From a virus: a stretch of 37,875 nt of DNA. The translations under genes and the position numbers were made by a program. Below, in pieces: positions 15,225 to 22,221 of this stretch. Every line of letters starts with the position of its first letter. Within the stretch, counting starts at the first letter, position 1. The notes below the pieces were generated by a model that did no database searches, was not told where the DNA came from, and saw only the letters and a list, made by a program, of their open reading frames with translations. Location of the stretch: positions 1-37,875 of IMG/VR virus record IMGVR_UViG_3300028840_003151, one strand, 5' to 3'.

Positions 15225-16349
15225 GTGAGCAATACCCTGCTTACCCCGACGGTAATCGCCAGAGAAGCTCTGCTCGCTTTGGAGAATAACCTGGTGCTCG
15301 GGAACCTGGTTCACCGTGATTTCTCAAACGAGTTCGTCAAGGTGGGTGACACGGTTCGGGTCCGAAAGCCAGCGACGTTCACGGCGGTAGAGTTCGACGG
15401 CGATTTGACGGGTGAGCTGCAGGCGATAACTGAGGGCTACGTCGATGTGAAAATGGACAAGGTCCTCGATGTGTCGTTCGAGCTCACCTCTCAGGAACTC
15501 ACGCTCGACTTGCAGAACTTCCAGACGCAGGTCATGGATCCGGCGATGAGGGCCTTGGCGCAGGCTGTTGACGAGAGGATCGCGCAGCTCGCGCTCGACA
15601 TTCCGTACTTCGTGAGCTACGACGGTACGTCGGATGCCACGAAAACGCAGAATGTCGCGGATATTCGAGCGATGCTCAATACCAACAAGGTCCCCATGGT
15701 CGACCGGCGAGCCGTTCTGGACCCGACGACTGAGTCCAAGCTGATCACGGTTGCGTCCTTCCTCAATGCCGAGAAGCGTGGCGACACGAAGGCACTGAGA
15801 GAAGGCTCGATGGGCCGTGTGATGGGCATGGATTGGTTTATGGATCAGAACATTCAGGCGGCGCCAGCGGATTCCGACGACCTGGCTGGAGCGATCGACA
15901 GCGGCAACGGCGGCTACGCCGCCGGCACGACCACGATCCACGTTGACGCGCTCGGCACGACGGCGATCAAGAAGGGCACGATTCTGACCATCGCGGATTG
16001 CGCTGGACAGTACGTTGTCACAGAGGATGTCACGCCGGGCACGAACGAGTGCGACATCAAGATCTACCCGGGCCTGGCGGCTCAGGCAGTCGAGGACAAG
16101 GTCGTGACGCTGAAAGCCACGCACAAGATGAACCTGGCGTTCCACAAGAACGCTTTTGCCCTGGTAACGAGGCCGCTGGCTCAGCCTCTCGGCGGAGCCA
16201 AAGCTGCCGTCGTGAACTTCCGGGGGCTGAGCTGTCGAGTCGTGTATGACTACACGATCCTGACCAAGACCAACGTCGTGTCCATCGACATTCTGTGCGG
16301 CTTCAAGACGCTCACCCAGGAGCTCGCCTGTCGATACACCTATGCGTAG
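15225..16349 (+). CDS. Major capsid protein, P22 coat-like
   Basis: A 374-residue protein with a GTG start after GGAGG (15211-15215). It opens MSNTLLTPTVIAREALLALENNLVLGNLVHRDF and continues with GDTVRVRKPATF and VDVKMDKVLDVSFELTSQELTL, the hallmark N-terminal region of the P22-type coat family (HK97 fold with an inserted domain). The middle contains a Gly/Ala/Thr-rich beta segment (about 220-280), matching an insertion domain. Neighbours are the scaffold upstream and connector genes downstream. A strong hairpin follows the gene. Confidence 0.9.
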   Translation: MSNTLLTPTVIAREALLALENNLVLGNLVHRDFSNEFVKVGDTVRVRKPATFTAVEFDGDLTGELQAITEGYVDVKMDKVLDVSFELTSQELTLDLQNFQTQVMDPAMRALAQAVDERIAQLALDIPYFVSYDGTSDATKTQNVADIRAMLNTNKVPMVDRRAVLDPTTESKLITVASFLNAEKRGDTKALREGSMGRVMGMDWFMDQNIQAAPADSDDLAGAIDSGNGGYAAGTTTIHVDALGTTAIKKGTILTIADCAGQYVVTEDVTPGTNECDIKIYPGLAAQAVEDKVVTLKATHKMNLAFHKNAFALVTRPLAQPLGGAKAAVVNFRGLSCRVVYDYTILTKTNVVSIDILCGFKTLTQELACRYTYA

Positions 16350-16373
16350 CGTGAGCGCGTAGCAAATAAGGGT

Positions 16374-16399
16374 GGTGGGGGGTCCCGAAGCCCCCCACC
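16374..16399 (+). terminator. Hairpin after the coat gene (weak or partial terminator)
   Basis: GGTGGGGGG (16374-16382) pairs with CCCCCCACC (16391-16399) around an 8-base loop. No T-run follows, so it is more likely an mRNA stability or partial termination signal helping to overexpress the coat gene. Confidence 0.5.
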
Positions 16400-16417
16400 G
16401 CCCGCGGAGGAATTGGG

Positions 16418-16639
16418 ATGTCAGTCAGAACGAGGAAACTGCCAAGCGGCAAGGTGAGGGTTTCGACGCCTGGCGGCGTGAAGGCGAAAGCCACCACGCC
16501 AGCCAAGGCGCAAAGGCAGGCGAATCTCCTGCGCGCCGTTGACAAGGGATGGGAGCCAACTGGCAAGCCGCCCCGGGATGTGCGGAGCCGAAGCTCGAAG
16601 AAGCCGAGTCCCAGCAAGGGCTCTCGGAAAGGTAGGTAG
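16418..16639 (+). CDS. Small basic virion-region protein, 73 aa
   Basis: ATG 16418 follows GGAGG (16406-16410). The protein is strongly basic, with the N-terminal pattern SVRTRKLPSGKVRVSTPGGVKAKATT followed by a short helix (AKAQRQANLLRAVDKGW) and a disordered Arg/Ser/Lys tail. Such proteins with a beta hairpin, Gly-rich turn and a QxxLLRAv helix are frequent between coat and connector genes in phages, yet their role is unknown; DNA or capsid binding is a reasonable guess from charge. Confidence 0.7.
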   Translation: MSVRTRKLPSGKVRVSTPGGVKAKATTPAKAQRQANLLRAVDKGWEPTGKPPRDVRSRSSKKPSPSKGSRKGR

Positions 16640-16641
16640 CT

Positions 16642-17472
16642 ATGGGACAGCCCTTGAGTCAGGTCCGGACCGTAGTACGCCAACTCCTGAACGACGAGTT
16701 GGTGCCCGGAGAGAATCTCGACTTCAAGGACGATGAGATCGACGTGCATATCTGGAGACTCGTCCATCAGATCTCGATGGTCCGGCCCAGGGTCGTGTGG
16801 GAAACGGTTTCGACAACGGCAGGCTCCAGGGAGCTCTCCGTCGCCAGTATCTCGGACCTGCTCTCCGTCAATAGGGCCGAGTACCGCACGGGGCAAACCC
16901 CGCCGAGCTATAGGAACGTGCTGGTCAAGGACAGCTCGACCGTGCTGCTTGACGTTTACTTCTCGCCGTCGGGGAACGAAACGGTGTACCTCGAGTGTCA
17001 CAAGCTGCACACGCTGACGGAGGCCGAGTCAACTCTGGACCCGCAGGGCGACAACTGCCTGATCTTGGGAGTGACGGCTGGAGTCGCGCTCGCCTGGGTC
17101 AACTCTGTCCGGGCCAACGTCAAGTCAGCTTTGAGCCTGCTCACGAACGTCAATAGTGCTGTCGATAACATGACGGGGCGGGTCGCCAAGGCAGTCGAGG
17201 ACCTGACGACTGGCCGGGGCTACATCAACAAGGTCAACTATGGCGGCAATCCCGAAGCCGATTACGCCGCCTACGCAGCGAGAGAGCTGTCGAACGCGGC
17301 CACGTATCTGAGTCAGAGCCAGGGCTATCTACGCGAAATGACAGCCCGGCTGAACAGCGCCGGCGTGGTCAACAGCTACCTGTCTTGGGCGAATGCGCGA
17401 CTGCTCGAGTACCGTCAGGAACTCCAGCGGATCGCTGTGCCGAAGGTGAGCCAAATCTACCCGAAAGACTAA
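16642..17472 (+). CDS. Head-tail adaptor / connector protein
   Basis: A 276-residue protein, two bases after the preceding stop. Residues 1-170 have the look of phage adaptor proteins (RTVVRQLLNDE near the N-terminus, then alternating helices and strands). Residues about 170-276 are helical and alanine-rich (AAYAARELSNAATYLSQSQG), suitable for a ring collar. Its position, two genes after the coat gene and before tail proteins, is where gp4-like or gp6-like adaptors are found. The fold is inferred, not directly recognised. Confidence 0.6.
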   Translation: MGQPLSQVRTVVRQLLNDELVPGENLDFKDDEIDVHIWRLVHQISMVRPRVVWETVSTTAGSRELSVASISDLLSVNRAEYRTGQTPPSYRNVLVKDSSTVLLDVYFSPSGNETVYLECHKLHTLTEAESTLDPQGDNCLILGVTAGVALAWVNSVRANVKSALSLLTNVNSAVDNMTGRVAKAVEDLTTGRGYINKVNYGGNPEADYAAYAARELSNAATYLSQSQGYLREMTARLNSAGVVNSYLSWANARLLEYRQELQRIAVPKVSQIYPKD

Positions 17473-17482
17473 GGAGGAACCG

Positions 17483-18016
17483 ATGGAAACAGTCAAAGAG
17501 CGAACCGAACACGCGAAGTGGCACATGAAGGGGCGGCTACTCAAGTACCGCGAGGACATTACGCCCTGGGCGGCCCTGGGCTTGGAGCAGCTGTTTCACG
17601 AAATCCACAAGCCCTTCGACGTCATACCGATCGAGGGCAACTGCCTGCTGAACGCCGGCATTGACGAGATGTGGGACTTGGTGACGGGAGTTGTCTCCGG
17701 CGCCGACCATATCTACGACAACTCGCACGCTCAGATAGGCGTCGGTGACGATGATACAGCCGCCGACCCGAGCCAGACCGACCTTCAAGCGTCGTCGAAC
17801 AAGACCTACAAGGCGATGGAAACCGGATACCCGACGTCGACCAGCCAGAAGGTCACGTTCAAGTCCTCATTCGGTACGTCTGACGCGAACTATGCGTGGA
17901 AAGAGTGGGTCGTCAAGCACTCGACGTCCACGATCTGCCTGAACCGCAAGGTCGAGAGCTTGGGAACGAAGAGCACGGGGACCTGGACGCTCGAAGTGGA
18001 CATTACACTCTCATAG
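17483..18016 (+). CDS. Virion structural protein (tail / fibre-associated family), 177 aa
   Basis: ATG 17483 follows AAGGAGG. The protein has a sequence pattern found in many phage structural modules: NCLLNAGIDEMWDLVTG, then AQIGVGDDDTAADPSQTDL, then MEGYP-like METGYPTSTSQ, ANYAWKEW and a C-terminal strand set with LNRKVESLGTKSTGTWTLEVDI. It is probably an all-beta tail component. Context between the adaptor and fibre genes supports this. The exact role, tail tube or fibre base, is unknown. Confidence 0.55.
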   Translation: METVKERTEHAKWHMKGRLLKYREDITPWAALGLEQLFHEIHKPFDVIPIEGNCLLNAGIDEMWDLVTGVVSGADHIYDNSHAQIGVGDDDTAADPSQTDLQASSNKTYKAMETGYPTSTSQKVTFKSSFGTSDANYAWKEWVVKHSTSTICLNRKVESLGTKSTGTWTLEVDITLS

Positions 18017-18024
18017 GCTGATTT

Positions 18025-18045
18025 GCCGGCGGCGGTGCCGCCGGC
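18025..18045. other. Perfect 9-bp GC hairpin, 3-nt loop
   Basis: GCCGGCGGC (18025-18033) and GCCGCCGGC (18037-18045) pair around GGT. No T-run follows. It sits between two late genes, like the hairpins at 3997 and 16374, and may modulate translation or decay of the message. Confidence 0.4.
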
Positions 18046-18076
18046 GGTCCGCCTGGAGATTGGAGGGGGTCATGCT

Positions 18077-18376
18077 ATGAGCGAGAAGGGCGACGTTTAC
18101 ATTGCCCACGAAGCTGTCGAAGACGACCACTGGCTAGCGTGCCAACCCAGTGCTGGCCATGAGATCGTGATAAACAACATCTACCACCAGGACGACATAG
18201 AGTTGGAACGGTTCGACGGGAGTAACGTGATCTCGTTTGACCCTCGCTCTGGAGCTGGCGCGCTGGTGCAGCAGAGTTTTCGATGTACCAACACCGAGTA
18301 TCTGCGGGTCAAGAACGTATCCGGCGAGACAAAGCGAATCATGGCAGATGGGGCCTACACGAAAGTGCCCGAATAG
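18077..18376 (+). CDS. Small beta-rich virion protein, 99 aa
   Basis: ATG 18077 is preceded by GGAGGGGG (18062-18069), which fixes the start; the frame is open upstream. The protein is acidic and beta-rich (HEIVINNIYHQDDIELERFDG, LRVKNVSGETKRIMADG). Its pattern of a binding loop followed by NxSGxTKRI resembles small capsid- or tail-associated jelly-roll-like proteins in which a 'ligand' term recurs, but I cannot name the family. It precedes the fibre gene by 11 bases. Confidence 0.6.
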   Translation: MSEKGDVYIAHEAVEDDHWLACQPSAGHEIVINNIYHQDDIELERFDGSNVISFDPRSGAGALVQQSFRCTNTEYLRVKNVSGETKRIMADGAYTKVPE

Positions 18377-18387
18377 GGGGGTGACGC

Positions 18388-19449
18388 ATGCCGATCAAAC
18401 GCGCGACGAGACTCGGTGAGCTGTGGGACCTCAAGGGTGATGGCAACGCGCAGCACTTTCTCGATGGGGAAGGCAACTGGATCACGCCGAAACTTGAGTA
18501 TGACACTGCCCCGAAGCTCGGCGGCGATATCGACATAAACAACAAGGTGATTAGCGCCATCAAGAAGATCGTATTCTCCTCCTTCTCGACTGTGACGATC
18601 AGTAGCGCAGCGATTACCGTGACGAATACGTGTCACTGTGTCGCTACGGAGGGCGGCGCCGCATCCGATAGCCTCGACACGATCAATGGCGGTAGCACAG
18701 GGCAAATCTTGTTCCTCATCCCGAACGTCGGCCAAGAGATAATCCTGTCGCACAATACCGGCAACGTCGTTCTGCAGGGCGGCAGGGATATGCGGCTCAA
18801 GGGCTTCTCCGGGGTCTTTTTGATGTTCGTCGGGCTTTGGTGGGTGGACGTGAGCCGTGGAATCGGTTTGTTCGAGGCGGATTGGGGGGCGATATGGGAT
18901 TTCACCAATTTCACGACGTTCACCACCGGGAGCGCGACTGTGGTCGCTCTTCCACGGCAACTCTATCTCAACGTGGGCAACGGAAACGGCGATACGGCCG
19001 GCGGCTATATCTCATGGCGCCCCTCCCCGACCAGCTTCGACCGCTCTATCCGTCTGGACGTCGTCTATCACCACCTGGTTTCGGGCGCGAACAACCAGAA
19101 CTGGTTCAAGTTTGGCGCTGACTACAGTGCTGCTGACTTGGCTGGCAAGGGTATCGCCTTCACGGTGAAGGGCGACAGGTTGTACCTGGTCACCTATGAC
19201 ACGAGCCTGCATGAGACTGACACGGGCTACGACCTAGCGTTCAACACCAGCTACCTAATTACCATCAGGCACGTTCCCAATGACAAGTGCTACATAGACG
19301 TCAATTTCGTGAACAAGGCGGACACTGGTGATATTCCCAGTGGAACGCAGAGCTGCAACCTGGCATTCACGGCCAAGACAGGAGCAGCATCAGGCCTCAA
19401 TGCACCGGTCGTCGCCAAGATAGACTACGACCTGGAGTGGTGGTTCTGA
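18388..19449 (+). CDS. Tail fibre / receptor-binding protein candidate, 353 aa
   Basis: The N-terminus (TRLGELWDLKGDGNAQHFLDGEGNW) and the segment ITVTNTCHCVATEGGAASDSLDTINGG followed by GQILFLIPN and ILSHNTGNVVLQGG match a repeat-like shaft region seen in phage tail fibres, with parallel strands. Residues about 175-353 form a probable carbohydrate-binding jelly roll (beta-rich, aromatic), ending DLEWWF. The stop overlaps the next ATG as TGATG. Position among tail genes and the two-part architecture support a fibre that contacts the host surface. Confidence 0.6.
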   Translation: MPIKRATRLGELWDLKGDGNAQHFLDGEGNWITPKLEYDTAPKLGGDIDINNKVISAIKKIVFSSFSTVTISSAAITVTNTCHCVATEGGAASDSLDTINGGSTGQILFLIPNVGQEIILSHNTGNVVLQGGRDMRLKGFSGVFLMFVGLWWVDVSRGIGLFEADWGAIWDFTNFTTFTTGSATVVALPRQLYLNVGNGNGDTAGGYISWRPSPTSFDRSIRLDVVYHHLVSGANNQNWFKFGADYSAADLAGKGIAFTVKGDRLYLVTYDTSLHETDTGYDLAFNTSYLITIRHVPNDKCYIDVNFVNKADTGDIPSGTQSCNLAFTAKTGAASGLNAPVVAKIDYDLEWWF

Positions 19450-19679
19450 TGAAGTATGTATGGATCGAGGAAGAAACCTGTGTCGGCCTGACTGAGAAGC
19501 TCGGCGCCGAGGTGGTATCTGTCTCGAGGGGATTGATCATCTTGCCGGACGGACGGCCAGCGACAGGACTTGAAATCGAGACTAAGGCGCCTCTACCCGC
19601 CGCTTCTTTGGCGAGCTTTACGCGCGAAATGGAAGGCCGGGGCTTGAAGCGCATTGACGTGGAAGAGGGCAGGGAATGA
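19449..19679 (+). CDS. Small hypothetical protein, 76 aa
   Basis: ATG 19449 overlaps the stop of the fibre gene (TGATG), and its own stop overlaps the next ATG (ATGA), which indicates translational coupling. The protein begins MKYVWIEEETCVGLTEKLGAEVVSVSRG and is a small alpha/beta domain with a charged end. It may be a fibre chaperone or a small tail component; I do not recognise it. Confidence 0.6.
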   Translation: MKYVWIEEETCVGLTEKLGAEVVSVSRGLIILPDGRPATGLEIETKAPLPAASLASFTREMEGRGLKRIDVEEGRE

Positions 19680-20512
19680 GCGAGATCACCGAGTTGGGTT
19701 TTCTCGTCTTTGACGTCGTGGACGAGAACGGCAACGTCCGGCCCGATGCCTTATTCCTGGAGAACGGCGTCGGCGTTATGGTCCTGCCGTTCATGGCGCG
19801 AACATCCAGCGACACCGGCGCTGGCTACGACGTCGCGGTCCTTGTCGCATCCTATGAGCTTGACGAGAGCGGTGCCGGGGTTGAATCCTCGGACCTCACT
19901 TGGAGCTTCTTCGGACAGGACCAGGGTGTCGGCACCGAGCAGTCGTACGTTCACACGATTGTCACGGACCGCTTCTCAAGCGATTCTGCAGAGGGCTCAG
20001 AGGCTGCGCTGGTCGCCTTTGCTGTCCAATCACAGGAGGTTGGCTCCGGTGTAGACTCCCTATACGAACGTGCCCTCGAGGTAACTCAAGGCTGGGTGGT
20101 GCAGGAATCAGCGGAGCCATTGGCCGAATATGCCAGGTCCGAAACTGCACAGGGAGAGGAAGTCTCTCGACTGAGCCAAGCCAAGGGCGAATCCGAGCTA
20201 GGCGACGGTGTCGAGAAGGCGATCGTCCGTGGTGACATGATTGCATCGGAGCAGGCATCAGGCGAAGAAACGACTTCGGTCCTGGTGGAGATCGTATCTG
20301 CGGATGCCGGCGCCGGAGTCGAGAGAATTGTCGACCGTGACATGGTTGTGCAGGATTCGGCGTTGGGCGAGGAAGAGGTCAATCTGATTGGGGCAGTTGG
20401 ACGGGACATGGTCGTGACGCTCTACACCATGGGCTTCCACCAAGCCTGCATGTACGGACGAACGTATCATAAGAGCACAATCTACACCGCCGAGGCTGGA
20501 GCGGAGAAGTAA
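19676..20512 (+). CDS. Repeat-rich tail protein A, 278 aa
   Basis: Acidic protein made of loose repeats about 20-30 residues long, each with a D/E-S-G-x-G-x-E/D core (DTGAGYDVAV, DESGAGVESS, QGVGTEQS, EVGSGVDS, ADAGAGVERI). The C-terminus (IGAVGRDM ... Y ... TIYT) is alignable with that of the following protein, so the two are paralogues. It shares an exact 27-bp stretch with the next gene, 20210-20236 versus 20782-20808, encoding VEKAIVRGD. The Ala/Gly/Glu pattern suggests a repetitive fibrous or beta-solenoid structure. ATGA overlap with the gene before; its TAA shares one base with the next ATG. Confidence 0.6.
   Translation: MSEITELGFLVFDVVDENGNVRPDALFLENGVGVMVLPFMARTSSDTGAGYDVAVLVASYELDESGAGVESSDLTWSFFGQDQGVGTEQSYVHTIVTDRFSSDSAEGSEAALVAFAVQSQEVGSGVDSLYERALEVTQGWVVQESAEPLAEYARSETAQGEEVSRLSQAKGESELGDGVEKAIVRGDMIASEQASGEETTSVLVEIVSADAGAGVERIVDRDMVVQDSALGEEEVNLIGAVGRDMVVTLYTMGFHQACMYGRTYHKSTIYTAEAGAEK
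20210..20236 (+). repeat. 27-bp exact direct repeat, copy 1
   Basis: Identical to 20782-20808 and in the same codon phase; encodes VEKAIVRGD in both paralogous tail genes although the surrounding protein sequence differs (repeat region here, beta-sandwich there). Confidence 0.9.
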
Positions 20513-21879
20513 TGACACAGGTGTTCTTTGAGGACTTTGAGGACGGCACACTGAACAAGTGGGTCAACGACGGTGCCTGGGTCAGCTCGACGCAAAATGC
20601 CAAGGATGGCTCGCGGTCTGCCGAGATCGATGGTCCGGTTGGGAACCACTGCCTCACCCTCAAAGGGGCGCTCGACCTGTCCGAAGCTACTGTCGCCACC
20701 CTGAGCTTCTGGTGGCTCATTGAGTCCGGCTTCGACTATGACGACTGGATCGCGCTCGATTGTTGGGATGGCGATTCCTGGGTCGAGAAGGCGATCGTCC
20801 GTGGTGACTACGACCCCGAGAACACTTGGCTGCACAAGGAAATCGACCTGGCCAACTTCCTGTTCAGCACGTTCAAGTTTCGGTTCCGAGCGACTGTATC
20901 TCTCAGTCTTGAGGACGGTTATGTTGACCTGATAGAAGTCACAGGCGACTTCGTCACCGAGAAAACGAGCTCGGATTCGGCGTCTGCTTCGGATGCATCC
21001 CAAGTCGTCGCGTCTTTGGCAAAGAGCGAGTCCGGAGTGGGCACTGATTCGCAGTCCTCAATGGCGTCTGCCATGGTGAAAGCCGAGAGTGGTTCGGGCC
21101 AAGACCAGTCGGACCTTTCTGGACAGTTCGCTAGTCAGGACCAGGCGAACGGCGCTGATGCCGTGGGTTCCTATGTTGCAGCTTTTCTGAGGTCCGAGTC
21201 GGGGTCGGCAATCGAGGTCATAATTGACCGGGCACTTGTACTCATCGAATCTGGAGTCGTGGCTGAGGCGGTGTCGATGTTCCGCGAGCTCGTCGAATCC
21301 GGGTCTGGAGCCGAGACCAGCTACGTCAAGATCCTAGCGGAGATCAGGCAGTCCTCGGATTCGGCCTCTGGCTCCGAAAGCTCGGCTCTCGGAGGCGCGC
21401 AGAAGGGCGCAGATAGCGGTTCAGGACAGGAAGGAATTGGCGACAGGCTGCTCAAGGTCGCTGAATATCCCACCGGAGGTATCGACAGGAGTTCGCTGCT
21501 GGGCGCTATTATGGGCTCCGATCTCGCCGAGGGTCTGGAGGCCTCCGTCGTCGCGGAGCTGTATACCTCGAGCGACGTCGGCGCCGCGGTGGAAGCCGCT
21601 ACCCTGGGCGCTTCCGTAATGGCAAATGACCCTGTGACGGGCGCCGAGGCAGCAGTCCTGTTGGCCACCATGCTCGCCGAGGACTCCGGACTTTCCCTAG
21701 AGGCTGTCGTATCGAGCCTACGGCATACGTATGATTCGGGCCAAGGCACCGAAATAGTGAGCCTGATCGGCCTGGTTGGCAGGCTCATGCAAACGTGGGT
21801 ATACACCCGGGCGCACCATAAGGCGGCGGTCTACTCCGCCGACTTCTTCGAGACAACGATCTATACAGGCACTTCGTAG
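20512..21879 (+). CDS. Repeat-rich tail protein B with N-terminal beta-sandwich, 455 aa
   Basis: Residues 1 to about 145 form an adhesion-like beta-sandwich (DFEDGTLNKWVNDGAW ... LTLKGALDLSEATVATLSFWW), as in carbohydrate-binding or discoidin/MAM-like modules. Residues about 150-420 are the same D/E-S-G-x-G-x-E repeats as protein A (for example SESGVGTDS, AESGSGQDQ, VESGSGAET, DSGQGTEIV). The C-terminus repeats the paralogous ending of protein A. It is likely a tail or fibre protein that exposes the N-terminal domain to the host surface. Which domain touches the host is inferred. Confidence 0.6.
   Translation: MTQVFFEDFEDGTLNKWVNDGAWVSSTQNAKDGSRSAEIDGPVGNHCLTLKGALDLSEATVATLSFWWLIESGFDYDDWIALDCWDGDSWVEKAIVRGDYDPENTWLHKEIDLANFLFSTFKFRFRATVSLSLEDGYVDLIEVTGDFVTEKTSSDSASASDASQVVASLAKSESGVGTDSQSSMASAMVKAESGSGQDQSDLSGQFASQDQANGADAVGSYVAAFLRSESGSAIEVIIDRALVLIESGVVAEAVSMFRELVESGSGAETSYVKILAEIRQSSDSASGSESSALGGAQKGADSGSGQEGIGDRLLKVAEYPTGGIDRSSLLGAIMGSDLAEGLEASVVAELYTSSDVGAAVEAATLGASVMANDPVTGAEAAVLLATMLAEDSGLSLEAVVSSLRHTYDSGQGTEIVSLIGLVGRLMQTWVYTRAHHKAAVYSADFFETTIYTGTS
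20782..20808 (+). repeat. 27-bp exact direct repeat, copy 2
   Basis: Exact match to 20210-20236, in the coding phase for VEKAIVRGD, but inside the N-terminal beta-sandwich of the second protein. Confidence 0.9.
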
Positions 21880-21888
21880 GAGGCTGAA

Positions 21889-22221
21889 ATGGAAGTGACC
21901 AACACTTTCCGGAAGGGCGATGTCGTACCGATCCACTACGACGTTCAGAACTGGGAAGGCGAATACATCGACCCGAGCCAGGGTTGTCTCTGCACCGTCA
22001 CGATGCCCGATGGCACTCACGCGCAGGACCCGAGCGAGGACGACATAATCGAGAAACCCATGACCAAGCTCGAAACCGGCAAGTACGTGTACTACTACTA
22101 CTCCCACGACGACGACCCCGATGATCCCGATGCCTGGTTCAAAGCCGAATGCACTGCCAAGGATGGCTCGGGCGACACGACCAAGAAAACCTCGAAAACG
22201 TGGAGTTTCAGACTGCAATGA
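21889..22221 (+). CDS. Small beta-sandwich tail protein, 110 aa
   Basis: ATG 21889 after GGAGG (21879-21883). The acidic protein (EVTNTFRKGDVVPIHYDVQNWEG, then KPMTKLETGKYVYYYYSHDDDPDDPDAWF and KAECTAKDGSGDTTKKTSKTWSF) has the pattern of an Ig-like or macroglobulin-like bacterial adhesion domain, with the GKYVYYY and W-F signature seen in many phage proteins. It overlaps the start of the next gene as ATGA. Probably a tail or capsid decoration protein; exact role unknown. Confidence 0.55.
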   Translation: MEVTNTFRKGDVVPIHYDVQNWEGEYIDPSQGCLCTVTMPDGTHAQDPSEDDIIEKPMTKLETGKYVYYYYSHDDDPDDPDAWFKAECTAKDGSGDTTKKTSKTWSFRLQ

